Shown one piece after another: positions 17,020 through 25,007 of a stretch of DNA of 64,000 nucleotides (its first letter is position 1; each line of letters opens with the position of its first letter). The DNA comes from Brevibacillus brevis (GTDB lineage Bacteria; Bacillota; Bacilli; Brevibacillales; Brevibacillaceae). Under the pieces are notes generated by a model. The model had not been told where the DNA came from, did no database searches, and saw nothing but the letters and a program-made list of their open reading frames with translations. The DNA lies in contig NZ_LR134338.1 in NCBI RefSeq assembly GCF_900637055.1, forward strand, positions 4,987,001 to 5,051,000, in the 5' to 3' direction. The position numbers and the translations under genes are program-made.

Positions 17020-19368
17020 TCAGCCGACGTTTACTTCCAAATCTTCTACTTCTCTCTCCACGTATTTCAAATCTTTGTTGGCGTGGAAAGTGTCCGCTTT
17101 TTCAACCTTCACGGCTGTATTGTATTCAGGAATACCTGCGTATGTCTCGTATACACCTTTCGGAATGAGTACGTTTCCTTCCGGCCAGTGTACTTGAATG
17201 TTGCCGCGTCTGGTGTCCTCGAATTTGGCCCGTCCTTGGAACGTTCCATATTTATTGTAAACGACGATATTTTCGCCTTCTGCAATGCGCAGTTCTTTTG
17301 CATCCTCTGCATTGATCAGGATATCATAACGGTCCGCATTGTTGAACGGGTCTTTCTTGCTGTAAATCATCGAGTTGAACTGCTTGCCGCGACGAGTCGT
17401 TACATAGAAGTGTCCCTCTGGCTTGTTCAAATCCGGAATCTCAATCGGAATCAGATTCGCTCGGCCGTCCGGTGTCGGGCATACGCCACCTTCACACAAC
17501 CATGCACCGCCCCATTGGAAAACATCTCCGCGGTTTTTCAGATGCTGGATACCGTCATAGTTCGGATTCGCTAGGGCAATCTCTGCGCGAATTTCGGCTG
17601 CGCTTGAGAAGTGCATCAGATGCTTTTTCTCTGGATTTACCCGTGCCGCCAGATCTACGTAAATCTCCCATTCCGAACGCGCTTCTTCAATACGTGGCCC
17701 TTCCACTTCGGCACTGAAGTAAACCATGCGCTCTGTACTTGTCGAAGTTCCGCCACCTGGCTGCTCATAGCGAGTCATTGCTGGCAGTACGATCACTTCT
17801 TCTTTTGCATCCACCAACGTAGATGTATTGAAAATGATGTCCTGATGCACACGCACTTCTATGCTCTCCAAGCATTTTTGCATGAAGTCCGGATCTGGCA
17901 TCGTCTCCAGGAAGTTGCCGCCGCTCGTATAGAACAATCTGGTCTTGCGCTCGTGACCATCTGGCAACACGGCATTTTCCAAAGAAATACCGACGATATC
18001 TCCTTGCCATTTCGGGATCGGGAAGTTCCAGATCTTTTCAATCCGGTTCCATGATTTTTCTTCAAAATCTCCACCCGGCAAGCTGAACGGGTCGGCACCC
18101 ATTTCACCGGAGCCTTGTACGCCGGAGTGTCCGCGAATTGGCATAAGACCCGTGTGCTTGCGACCCAAGAATCCACGAAGGATGGCCAGATTGGCTACCT
18201 GAGAAATATTGTCCGTACCGAATTTGTGCTGAGTCAGACCCATACTCCATACGAATACACCATTTTGGGAGTTGGCGAGCAGTTGCGCGAATTCTTTGAT
18301 ACGCTCGCGGCTGAGACCGGAGGATTCCACGATCTTCTCCCATGATTCATTCATCACATGCTTGCGCAGCTCTTCGATTCCGTTCGCATGCTCCTTGATG
18401 AATTCATGGTTGATCGCAGAACCTGGCTTGGCTTCCTCCATCTCAAACCAAATCTTCATCACGCCGTTCATGAAAGCGATATCGCCGCCAATGTTCACTT
18501 GGTAGAAATCATCCGCAATCTTCGTTCCGAACAAAGCACTATCCGGTACAGATGGAATCCAGTACTTTTCCATCGCTGGCTCTCTGTACGGGTTGATCAG
18601 GATGATTTTCGTTCCTGCTTTTTTCGCAGCATACATATATTTCGTCGATACAGGCTGGTTGTTACCAGGTACGGAACCCCAGAATACGAGCACATCTGTA
18701 CCGATCCAATCCTGATAGTTACAGCTCGATGCACCTATTCCAACCGAACGCTTCAATGCTGTCTTACTCGGCGAGTGACAAATACGCGATGCGTTGTCGA
18801 TGTTGTTGGTTCCGAGGAAACGAGCCATTTTAGCAGCCGTGTAGTATACCTCGTTGGTAATTCCACGAGCGGTCAAGAAAAAGGCCAACTGTTTCGGGCT
18901 GATGTTTTTGATTTTTCTCGCGATGCGGTTCAACGCTTCATCCCAGCTGATGCGGGTGAACTTGTTTTCGCCTGGCTTTCTTGAAAGCGGATACGGAATT
19001 CTACCCAGCTTGCGCAATTCTTCGCTGGACAGCGTGCGCAGCGCGTTCACGTCTTCAAACCATTTGGCATCCATGGCAGGCATGGTATTGAGACGCAATA
19101 CGTTCAGTCGCGTGGTGCACAAATGCGGACCAGTCAACGTCTGATCGTAGAGACCGGATACGCCGAGGGCGCAGCCATCACATACCCCTTGCGTCAAAAT
19201 GCGATAGGCATAACCCAAATTATCGCGATTGTCATAGGCCACCTTCATCGTATCGCGAATGTGATGCGGCTTGATTTTTCCGAGTCCCATCGGCATTAGT
19301 GAAGCCCATAAGGAAGGCTTCCACGAAGTATCCAGCTTAATTGGTCCGCCATGCTTGGTCTTGCCCAT
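17020..19368 (-). CDS. FdhF/YdeP family molybdopterin oxidoreductase, probable formate dehydrogenase
   Basis: 782-residue molybdopterin-dependent oxidoreductase. The N-terminus holds the YdeP-type cysteine motif GVCDGCALG, with a later cysteine in GPHLCTTRLN. The molybdopterin domains follow, with the probable metal-ligand cysteine in ASRICHSPSKTAL. The C-terminal dinucleotide-binding domain contains FYVTTRRGKQFNSM. The YdeP subfamily is distinct from classical FdhF and its substrate is not firmly known. Formate is inferred from the fdhD and OFA antiporter neighbours. The start is ATG 19368 behind AGAGGGGAG; the ATG ten codons upstream lacks a site. It has a 194-base structured leader and is co-directional with moeA and mobB. 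Confidence 0.82.
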   Translation of the reverse strand: MGKTKHGGPIKLDTSWKPSLWASLMPMGLGKIKPHHIRDTMKVAYDNRDNLGYAYRILTQGVCDGCALGVSGLYDQTLTGPHLCTTRLNVLRLNTMPAMDAKWFEDVNALRTLSSEELRKLGRIPYPLSRKPGENKFTRISWDEALNRIARKIKNISPKQLAFFLTARGITNEVYYTAAKMARFLGTNNIDNASRICHSPSKTALKRSVGIGASSCNYQDWIGTDVLVFWGSVPGNNQPVSTKYMYAAKKAGTKIILINPYREPAMEKYWIPSVPDSALFGTKIADDFYQVNIGGDIAFMNGVMKIWFEMEEAKPGSAINHEFIKEHANGIEELRKHVMNESWEKIVESSGLSRERIKEFAQLLANSQNGVFVWSMGLTQHKFGTDNISQVANLAILRGFLGRKHTGLMPIRGHSGVQGSGEMGADPFSLPGGDFEEKSWNRIEKIWNFPIPKWQGDIVGISLENAVLPDGHERKTRLFYTSGGNFLETMPDPDFMQKCLESIEVRVHQDIIFNTSTLVDAKEEVIVLPAMTRYEQPGGGTSTSTERMVYFSAEVEGPRIEEARSEWEIYVDLAARVNPEKKHLMHFSSAAEIRAEIALANPNYDGIQHLKNRGDVFQWGGAWLCEGGVCPTPDGRANLIPIEIPDLNKPEGHFYVTTRRGKQFNSMIYSKKDPFNNADRYDILINAEDAKELRIAEGENIVVYNKYGTFQGRAKFEDTRRGNIQVHWPEGNVLIPKGVYETYAGIPEYNTAVKVEKADTFHANKDLKYVEREVEDLEVNVG

Positions 19369-19404
19369 TTCTTTTGTCTCCCCTCTAATAAACTCCATTG
19401 AGAC

Positions 19405-19547
19405 GAAAAAACCACCATGAAACCGTCCCTTGTCCTATAGGAAAAGAGCGTGTTCACGGTGGTTGTCTACGGCAGGTTCGCTACCTAGTCTCAACTTCGT
19501 GTTTGCTTTCGCGAATTCCGTTACGTCTAAGCCGGTGAACAGGGACG
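19405..19547 (-). promoter_or_regulatory. Riboswitch-like leader with terminator upstream of the formate dehydrogenase gene
   Basis: Read on the minus strand, an intrinsic terminator pairs AACCACCGTGAA (19453-19464) with TTTCATGGTGGTT (19410-19422), plus TTTT, just before the ribosome binding site. A closing stem CGTCCCT (19541-19547) with AGGGACG (19424-19430) would trap the terminator 5' arm. GTTCAC (19535-19540) can pair directly with GTGAAC in that arm. The two states are mutually exclusive, as in transcriptional riboswitches. The sensed ligand is unknown; molybdenum cofactor or molybdate/tungstate is a guess from context. It includes the shared hairpin motif at 19471-19494. Confidence 0.5.
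19471..19494 (-). other. Shared leader hairpin motif, copy 1 (formate dehydrogenase leader)
   Basis: 24-base motif identical at 18 of 24 positions, without gaps, to 21482-21505. On the minus strand it begins TTGAGAC and forms the hairpin GGTAG-CGAAC-CTGCC. Confidence 0.5.
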
Positions 19548-19562
19548 CTGCTTCGTTTAGAC

Positions 19563-19928
19563 TTACGGTTCGTTTTTCATTTTCTTTTCAATGTCTTGAT
19601 CAAAAACAAAGATCGACATTCCAAAATCCCGTTCAATGTCAATATCGACGAAAAGATCAACGAGTTTTGCTCCAAGAAACGCTTCCATGTCAACTGGCTG
19701 GTGTTTCCGATAGATCTCTTTGACCATTTCGGTTCGGGCAGCTCGTAATGTCTGCTTTCCGTCTTCCGAAGTGGCGATGAACTTTTCCACCGGAGAAAGG
19801 TTGCCTTCCATCTCGCAGATCGCCCAGTTCTTGCAGAACGTGGTGCTGATCTTGCTAGGTCCCTTTCCCATATGGCGCTTTCGGAAAGCCCTGACCAAAT
19901 TACTGAATTCTGCTTCGAACTTATTCAT
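19563..19928 (-). CDS. DUF2294 family protein
   Basis: 121-residue soluble protein of the DUF2294 family: the N-terminal FRKRHMGKGPSKISTTF and the central EMVKEIYRK are characteristic. The family is small, cytosolic and often found beside formate dehydrogenase or other redox genes in Bacillales; its function is not established. It sits between the OFA antiporter (53-base gap) and the oxidoreductase (194-base leader) on the same strand, so it belongs to the formate module. An AAAGGTGATT segment precedes the ATG as ribosome binding site. Confidence 0.75.
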   Translation of the reverse strand: MNKFEAEFSNLVRAFRKRHMGKGPSKISTTFCKNWAICEMEGNLSPVEKFIATSEDGKQTLRAARTEMVKEIYRKHQPVDMEAFLGAKLVDLFVDIDIERDFGMSIFVFDQDIEKKMKNEP

Positions 19929-19981
19929 CGAGGAAAATCACCTTTACTTCAAATCATTCTCTACTTAAACTTTACCATTGA

Positions 19982-21256
19982 TTAACTAGCCAATTCAACA
20001 GACTTTTCTCTTTGTTTGGCTTCTTCCTTCAGTTTTTTGATATCCAGTCGGACAAATAGCGAGATCACCAGAGCGACAACGAACATTCCTGCGAAAACAC
20101 TCATAGTTCCTGTATAGCTTTCTGTCGTCTTGCGAACCCATGCTGCAAAGATCGGTCCTGCCAAGCCGGCAGCTGCCCATGCCGTCAGAATATAGCCGTG
20201 AATCGCGCCCAATTGCTTCGTTCCAAACAAGTCACCAATGTACGCCGGAATGGATGCAAAGCCACCACCGTAACAGGTCATAATGATAAACATCGCAACC
20301 ATGAACAGGATGGGATTGGACATATTCGGCAACAGGAAGAACAATACCATTTGAATGGCAAAGAAAGCTGTGTACGTATTTGGTCGTCCAATGAAATCAG
20401 ACAGAGACGCCCAGCCGATTCGTCCACCACCGTTGAACAAACCGTTTAGTCCTACCATCAGGGCTGCTGTTCCGACGGACATGCCTACCATTTCTTGCGC
20501 CATCGGCGATGCTACCGAAATAACGGCGATTCCACATGTCACGTTGATAAACAGCATCAGCCACAGCCAGTAAAAACGGTGTGTCTTGATCGCTTCGTTA
20601 GCAGTTAATTGGCACAAATCTTTTTTGATTTGCTTGCTGCCAGCTGTTCCCGAATCGGAAAATCCAGCCGGTACCCAGCCTTTTGGAGGTGGTGCCAAAT
20701 ATTGAGCCGAAGCCAGCATCACAACGAAATAAATAAGGCCCAAAATATAAAAGGTGTTCGCGATTCCTACATTTGCAATCAAAGCGTTCATAATCGGACT
20801 GGCAATCATGGAAGCAAAGCCGAAGCCCATAATCGCAAGACCTGTCGCTAAACCACGGCGATCCGGAAACCATTTGACCAGCGTCGATACTGGCGTAATA
20901 TAGCCTACCCCAAGTCCGATACCGCCCAGCACGCCATAACATAGGTACAACAGAGGCAAGCTGCTCAATTGAATCGCCAAGCCTGCCCCGACAGTTCCTA
21001 CTCCAAAAAAGATAGATGCGAGAATGCCAGCTTTGCGCGGGCCATGCTTTTCTACATAATGACCGAGGAAGGCAGCAGACAGCCCCAAGAACAAGATCGC
21101 AATACTAAACGTAAATTGAACGTCTGGCAAGTCCCAGCCGAACTGCTCGGTAATTGGCTTGGTGAATACACTCCATGCGTATACCGATCCAATCGAGATG
21201 TGGATGCCTACCGCAGCCAATGCAATGAGCCAGCGGTTTTTCACTTTTTGTTCCAA
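19982..21256 (-). CDS. OFA family MFS transporter, oxalate/formate antiporter-like
   Basis: 424-residue membrane protein with 12 predicted helices. The signature of the OFA subfamily (OxlT-like) is the first helix, AVGIHISIGSVYAWSVF, followed by FWLWLMLF- and NGLFNGGGRIGWASLSD-type segments. OFA members exchange oxalate for formate or transport related small carboxylates. The position at the head of a formate dehydrogenase operon favours formate. I prefer the TTG start at 21256 because AAGGAG ends nine bases before it. The ATG at 21289 is 11 codons upstream and has no recognisable site. A structured leader with a terminator-like hairpin precedes the gene. Confidence 0.85.
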   Translation of the reverse strand: MEQKVKNRWLIALAAVGIHISIGSVYAWSVFTKPITEQFGWDLPDVQFTFSIAILFLGLSAAFLGHYVEKHGPRKAGILASIFFGVGTVGAGLAIQLSSLPLLYLCYGVLGGIGLGVGYITPVSTLVKWFPDRRGLATGLAIMGFGFASMIASPIMNALIANVGIANTFYILGLIYFVVMLASAQYLAPPPKGWVPAGFSDSGTAGSKQIKKDLCQLTANEAIKTHRFYWLWLMLFINVTCGIAVISVASPMAQEMVGMSVGTAALMVGLNGLFNGGGRIGWASLSDFIGRPNTYTAFFAIQMVLFFLLPNMSNPILFMVAMFIIMTCYGGGFASIPAYIGDLFGTKQLGAIHGYILTAWAAAGLAGPIFAAWVRKTTESYTGTMSVFAGMFVVALVISLFVRLDIKKLKEEAKQREKSVELAS

Positions 21257-21320
21257 ATCATTCATCTCCTTTTCAATGGTCTTTGGCATGCTGTGGATCC
21301 ATCAGCAGCCTTCTCGAAAA

Positions 21321-21398
21321 AAAGAAAAACTGCTGATTTCACCGACTCACCCAGGTCTCCACAAATGGAAACGAGAGCTACGATGGAACACAGCAGTT
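21321..21398 (-). terminator. Terminator-like hairpin in the leader of the OFA antiporter
   Basis: On the minus strand AACTGCTG (21391-21398) pairs with CAGCAGTT (21328-21335) around a 55-base insert and runs into TTTTTCTTTTTTT. Competing CTGCTGAT/ATCAGCAG pairings (21403-21410 with 21330-21337) are possible, so it may be a conditional terminator. Confidence 0.45.
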
Positions 21399-21481
21399 AA
21401 TCATCAGCAGGAACGCTACATCAGCATCAACAAGCATTGTGTTCACTATGTAATTCGCTGCAAGGCTACAAAATAATCGGT

Positions 21482-21505
21482 GGCAGGGTCGCTGCTCCGT
21501 GTCAA
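21482..21505 (-). other. Shared leader hairpin motif, copy 2 (OFA antiporter leader)
   Basis: On the minus strand it begins TTGACAC and forms GCAG-CGACC-CTGC. It matches 18 of 24 bases of the motif at 19471-19494, with the same stem and the CGA(A/C)C loop. It lies in the 368-base gene-free region between the antiporter and fdhD. Confidence 0.5.
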
Positions 21506-21579
21506 TCTGTCCTTACGCTATGAATACATGGAAAGACGAAAATTTTATGACACTTTTCATCTCACATAGTATACTACCA

Positions 21580-21593
21580 TGTAAGCGTTCACT
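21580..21593 (+). promoter_or_regulatory. Candidate catabolite (CcpA) cre site between the antiporter and fdhD
   Basis: TGTAAGCGTTCACT matches 13 of 14 positions of the Bacillus cre consensus TGWNANCGNTNWCA. It lies beside TATACT/TAGTAT -10-like sequences for the antiporter promoter. A chance match is possible. Confidence 0.4.
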
Positions 21594-21657
21594 CGACAAT
21601 ATTTTCCTCACAAAATAGCCATGAAAACTTCATAATTTCGACAAAAAGGAGGCCCGT

Positions 21658-22455
21658 ATGTCCGAACTAACCATCACCACCCGATTGCCCGTGTTGAAAA
21701 TCTCGGCTGACCAACACGGCTGGGAAGACGACGAAATCGTTACCGAGTACCCCCTGACGATTTTCCTCAATGATGAGGAATTCGCTACAATCGTATGTAC
21801 CCCAGCCGACTTGGAAGAAATGGTCATCGGTTTTCTCGCAGCCGAGGGTGTCATCAAGAGCTACTCGGAAATCAAACAGCTTACGATGAATGAGGCCCAA
21901 GGGTTTGCTTACGTTGATTTGCATAAAGAAACAATTTTGTCGCAAAGCTTTTACTCCAAACGCAGAATTACTTCCTGCTGCGGAAAAAGCAGACAATCCT
22001 TTTACTTTTTTAGCGATGCACGCACAGCAAAGCCCGTTGAAAGCACAACAACTGTCACTCCCGCTCAATGCATGCACCTGATGAAGGAATTGCAAGCGTC
22101 GTCTGAGATCCACCGTCAAACAGGTGGCGTCCACAATGCTGCCCTCTGTACACCGGATGAAGTTTTGCTTCAGTTCTCCGACATCGGACGTCACAATGCT
22201 CTCGACAAGATCTATGGGAAATGCTTGCGAGATAACATATCCACCACGGACAAAATTCTTGTATTCAGTGGACGCATCTCATCTGAAGTGCTGCTCAAGG
22301 CTGCCAAGATTGGGGCTGGCATCATTCTGTCCAAGTCCGCTCCAACTGATCTCGCCCTTCAATTGGCAGATGAGCTGAAGCTCACCGCAGTCGGTTTTAT
22401 CCGCAATGACAAAATGAACGTGTATACACAAGCCCAGAGAATCCTCCTACCTTAA
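21658..22455 (+). CDS. fdhD: Formate dehydrogenase accessory sulfurtransferase FdhD
   Basis: 265-residue protein that passes sulfur from a cysteine desulfurase to the molybdenum cofactor of formate dehydrogenases, a step essential for their activity. The functional cysteine pair is Cys107-Cys108 (ITSCCGKS), the arrangement usual in Bacillota in place of the E. coli CxxC. The conserved FSDIGRHNALDKIYG and FSGRISSEVLLKA segments are present. A strong AAGGAGG site precedes the ATG. It is transcribed divergently from the antiporter/dehydrogenase operon, which supports a true sulfur-dependent formate dehydrogenase downstream. Confidence 0.92.
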   Translation: MSELTITTRLPVLKISADQHGWEDDEIVTEYPLTIFLNDEEFATIVCTPADLEEMVIGFLAAEGVIKSYSEIKQLTMNEAQGFAYVDLHKETILSQSFYSKRRITSCCGKSRQSFYFFSDARTAKPVESTTTVTPAQCMHLMKELQASSEIHRQTGGVHNAALCTPDEVLLQFSDIGRHNALDKIYGKCLRDNISTTDKILVFSGRISSEVLLKAAKIGAGIILSKSAPTDLALQLADELKLTAVGFIRNDKMNVYTQAQRILLP

Positions 22456-22470
22456 AGAAGGAATCAAGTA

Positions 22471-22504
22471 AAAGCGGGACAAGCTTTGCGCCTTCCCGCT
22501 TTTC
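22471..22504 (+). terminator. Intrinsic terminator of fdhD
   Basis: AAAGCGGGA pairs with TCCCGCTTT, followed by TTTC. Confidence 0.8.
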
Positions 22505-22529
22505 TATGTTTTTCTCATCTGGTAATCTC

Positions 22530-22558
22530 AAAAGCCCGAGTTAGCCTCTCGGGCTTTT
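22530..22558. terminator. Bidirectional terminator before the Cys/His-rich gene
   Basis: AAAAGCCCGAG pairs perfectly with CTCGGGCTTTT across a 7-base loop. On the minus strand it ends the Cys/His-rich gene. Confidence 0.85.
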
Positions 22559-22580
22559 GTTCTTTGTACGTGGGAATTTT

Positions 22581-23057
22581 TTATTTGCAGCAGCAATGTT
22601 TCTTTTTGTGATGCTTGTAGTGGTCGTCGTCATCATCTTCGTCCTCGTCATCTTCTTCATCTTTTTCTTCGTCTTCGTCGTCGTCATCTTCTTCGTCTTC
22701 ATCATCTATTTCATGCTTCTTGCAACAGTGATGGTCATGTTTCTCAAAGCCTTTGCAATCATGTTGTTTGCAGCAACAGCAGTGATCGTGGCAATGCTCA
22801 TGCTTTTTGCAGCAGCAATGCGGCTCATCGTATTGGCTGTGTTTTTTGCAGCAGCAGTGAGGCTCGTAGTAATCATCGTGTTTCTTGCAGCAGCAGTCGT
22901 AGTCGTAATATTTGTCGTGTTTTTTGCAACAGGAGTGGTGGTCGTAATACTTGTCGTGTTTTTTGCCGCAACAGTGGTGGTCGTAGTATTTGTCGGTTTT
23001 TTTGCAACAACAGTGGTGCTCGTAGCGTTTGCCCTGTTTTTTGCATTTTCTTGTCAT
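22581..23057 (-). CDS. Cys/His-rich tandem-repeat protein with acidic tail, unknown function
   Basis: 158 residues of extreme composition. After a basic start (1-11) come seven 13-residue repeats (12-102) of the form Y-D/E-x-H-C-C-C-K-K-H-D-x-Y. A Cys/His linker follows (103-117), then an almost pure Asp/Glu run (118-145) and a HHKKKHCCCK end. There is no signal peptide. Clustered Cys and His imply binding of metals such as Zn, Cu, Cd or Ni, and the acidic tail could bind Ca or cations; a spore-coat or metallothionein-like role is possible. The strand is set by the GGAGGG site before the ATG; the overlapping plus-strand frame is a Val/Phe-rich shadow. It lies between fdhD and mobA. Confidence 0.7.
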   Translation of the reverse strand: MTRKCKKQGKRYEHHCCCKKTDKYYDHHCCGKKHDKYYDHHSCCKKHDKYYDYDCCCKKHDDYYEPHCCCKKHSQYDEPHCCCKKHEHCHDHCCCCKQHDCKGFEKHDHHCCKKHEIDDEDEEDDDDEDEEKDEEDDEDEDDDDDHYKHHKKKHCCCK

Positions 23058-23156
23058 TGCGCTTCCCTCCTTTCGTTAGCCATCACTACTATTCATACGG
23101 TTTGTCCAGAGAAACGCTTGTATGATAGCCCTCTATGAAAAGCCCCTTTTTTCCAA

Positions 23157-23190
23157 ACAAAAAACAGGACACGCCTCAAGCATGTCCTGT
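23157..23190 (-). terminator. Intrinsic terminator of mobA
   Basis: On the minus strand ACAGGACA pairs with TGTCCTGT, followed by TTTTTTGTTTGG. It overlaps the last codons of mobA. Confidence 0.85.
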
Positions 23191-23808
23191 CTTTCTGCGT
23201 TTTTCTTCAAGCTTTGCCTGTTCGTACTCTTCAGGCGTGTTGACATTAAAAACAGACCAAAGGTCCAACCTTTCATCAGGCAAGGGCACCACGCGCAGCT
23301 CATCTAATGTCCGCATCAGTTTTCGCTGTCCATGCAACAGCGCCTGCTCCCAGTTCGCCTGTGTTCTACGATGGTACACGGCACATAATGGATGGATTCG
23401 TCCCTCTGATTGGGCGACAATCACATCCCACTCGTTGCTCTCCCTAGCAAATTCAATGAGCTTGGCGATTTGCACACGATCCATAAAAGGAAGGTCACAG
23501 GATAGTACCAGCAAAGCATCCTCGGAACTTATGCGAAAGGCAGTAACCAGCCCACTGACAGGACCGCAGGATGGTACCAGATCAGGTGTTATTGTGACGG
23601 GCTGTTCATCAATTTGTTCCTTTTGTGTCACTTGAGTGTTCGAAAAATCATTCGCTACAATGAAACAAGACAAGCCAACCGCCTGTACTTCCTTTACCAG
23701 TTCTGTTAAAAAGGTTCCGTCCCTCCACGGTAATTTTTGCTTGGGCGAACCCATTCTGCTGCTTTTTCCGCCAGCTAAAATAACCGCACCGATTCGCAGT
23801 TGCTGCAT
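23176..23808 (-). CDS. mobA: Molybdenum cofactor guanylyltransferase MobA
   Basis: 210-residue enzyme that attaches GMP to molybdopterin to form the guanine dinucleotide cofactor used by DMSO-reductase-type enzymes such as formate dehydrogenase. The nucleotide-binding N-terminus reads GAVILAGGKSSRMGSPKQKL, with a metal-binding LSCDLPFMDRVQI near residue 100 and HPLCAVYHRRT further on. The start is ATG 23808 with AGGAGG; an upstream in-frame ATG lies behind the site. It completes the visible molybdopterin set (moeA, mobA, mobB). Divergent from dps, whose promoter begins 18 bases upstream. Confidence 0.9.
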   Translation of the reverse strand: MQQLRIGAVILAGGKSSRMGSPKQKLPWRDGTFLTELVKEVQAVGLSCFIVANDFSNTQVTQKEQIDEQPVTITPDLVPSCGPVSGLVTAFRISSEDALLVLSCDLPFMDRVQIAKLIEFARESNEWDVIVAQSEGRIHPLCAVYHRRTQANWEQALLHGQRKLMRTLDELRVVPLPDERLDLWSVFNVNTPEEYEQAKLEEKRRKTGHA

Positions 23809-23825
23809 AAATTTCCTCCTGGGTG

Positions 23826-23878
23826 TTGACAATAATCCTTATTAGTTTATAATAAGTTTAAACAAATAATTATTATAA
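23826..23878 (+). promoter_or_regulatory. dps promoter with PerR-type box
   Basis: TTGACA (23826-23831), a 16-base spacer and TATAAT (23848-23853) match sigma-A closely. Downstream, 23864-23878 matches the PerR consensus TTATAATNATTATAA at 13 of 15 bases, at about +4 to +18. This suggests peroxide-inducible, metal-dependent repression, as for Bacillus mrgA. Confidence 0.75.
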
Positions 23879-23895
23879 ATAAGGAGAGATTCTCG

Positions 23896-24333
23896 ATGGA
23901 AAACACACTCTACAGCGTTTTAAATAAACAAGTGGCGAACTGGACAGTTCTCTATACGAAACTACACAATTTTCACTGGAATGTAAAAGGACCTCACTTC
24001 TTTACGCTCCACGCAAAATTTGAGGAATTGTACAATGAAGCAGCAGCGAATCTCGATTCCCTCGCTGAACGTGTTCTCTCCATCGGTGGAAAGCCTGTAG
24101 CGACTTTGGCTGCATGTCTGAACACAGCGAGCATCACCGAAGCAGAAGGAAGCGAAACAGCTGAGCAAATGGTAGAAACGATCGCGAGAGACTTCTCCAT
24201 TCTCGTAGACGAGTTGAAGCTGGCTATGGAAACAGCTGACCAAGCTGACGATGAAGCGACAGCCGATATGCTGCTGGGAATCCGCAGCAGCCTGGAAAAA
24301 CACATTTGGATGCTCAAATCCTTCTTGCAATAA
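23896..24333 (+). CDS. dps: Dps/MrgA family ferritin-like DNA-protecting protein
   Basis: 145-residue four-helix ferritin-like protein. Dps proteins form 12-subunit shells that oxidise and store iron with peroxide and shield DNA. The ferroxidase residues lie in LHNFHWNVKGPHFFTLH and the following KFEELYNE, with LDSLAERVLSIGGKP completing the signature. Length is that of MrgA (about 150). The gene has a GGAGAG site, a near-consensus promoter with a PerR-type operator and its own terminator, so it is a peroxide stress gene transcribed alone. Confidence 0.92.
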   Translation: MENTLYSVLNKQVANWTVLYTKLHNFHWNVKGPHFFTLHAKFEELYNEAAANLDSLAERVLSIGGKPVATLAACLNTASITEAEGSETAEQMVETIARDFSILVDELKLAMETADQADDEATADMLLGIRSSLEKHIWMLKSFLQ

Positions 24334-24361
24334 TCAAGAAAATCGAAAATCAATAGACACC

Positions 24362-24396
24362 AAAAGGCGATTGTGCATAGACACATCGCCTTTTTT
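24362..24396 (+). terminator. Intrinsic terminator of dps
   Basis: AAAAGGCGAT pairs with ATCGCCTTTT, followed by TT, with a 13-base loop that itself contains a GTG/CAC stem. Confidence 0.88.
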
Positions 24397-24438
24397 GGGT
24401 CTTGCCTCCCGTTGAACTGCCTATCTCACCCTGGTTGC

Positions 24439-24900
24439 CTAGAGTGAAAAAATCAGTTTCCGCCCGTCCTTTTCTACTTTTACTTGGGGTAGATACTTTA
24501 ATGACTTCTGTACACCTATGTAGGGACTCGCAAACTCTACCTGGTGCCGTGCTTTCAACACGGAACAGAGATCAGCCAATGACATCGGAGACATCGCTTC
24601 CCGTAACAGGTTTTCGATGTGCTTCGCAACTTCCACATAATCGTGGCGAATGTGAGCCTTTCTTACTTTCATTCGCTTCATCAGATCATCGGAAAATTCC
24701 TCAGTTGACATGGCTGTATCCTCTGGGCTTTCATCGACTCCGATCCCGGCTTCGTTATCCAACTCGCGAATGCGGCTCAAAAGCTGCTTGATGTCAGCTC
24801 CCAACTGCTTGTCCTGATCGACATACTGTCGACGCAGTGCCATACGCTGCTCTAGCATGGCCTGCAATGTCATTTGTAACGCTTTCCGTTCGTTAAACAT
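24439..24900 (-). CDS. Rok-like DNA-binding protein
   Basis: 153 residues. The N-terminal MFNERKALQMTLQAM resembles the oligomerisation coiled coil of the B. subtilis nucleoid repressor Rok, which begins MFNER as well. A charged linker (about 50-75) leads to a C-terminal domain (80-153) with a winged-helix-like pattern (SLADLCSVLKAR, PYIGVQKSLKYLP). Rok silences AT-rich, horizontally acquired DNA and competence genes. The assignment rests on the N-terminus and overall layout, so function is tentative. It lies upstream of the AT-rich duplicated PPC genes. A TATAAT -10 sits in the AT-rich gap after 24900. Confidence 0.5.
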   Translation of the reverse strand: MFNERKALQMTLQAMLEQRMALRRQYVDQDKQLGADIKQLLSRIRELDNEAGIGVDESPEDTAMSTEEFSDDLMKRMKVRKAHIRHDYVEVAKHIENLLREAMSPMSLADLCSVLKARHQVEFASPYIGVQKSLKYLPQVKVEKDGRKLIFSL

Positions 24901-25007
24901 TGCGTTATGTATTCCCCTTTTCGCAAAAAGTAGAATGATGAAATTATACCCAATGATAATATAATTCTCACTAGTTGGAAATGGGAAATTGAAGTGCCCA
25001 ATTTAGC

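Noticed and set aside
22600-23050. Short repeated units suggestive of a CRISPR array
   Set aside because: The repeats are 39-base coding repeats in frame with a protein, with no unique spacers and no cas genes nearby.
22557-23138. 193-codon Val/Phe/Ala-rich open frame on the plus strand
   Set aside because: It is the complement of the Cys/His-repeat gene; the minus strand has the GGAGGG ribosome binding site and the composition of a real repeat protein.
24940-24975. Possible Fur or PerR box upstream of the Rok-like gene
   Set aside because: ATGATAATATAATTCTCA has only one good half-site; the other half does not match either consensus.
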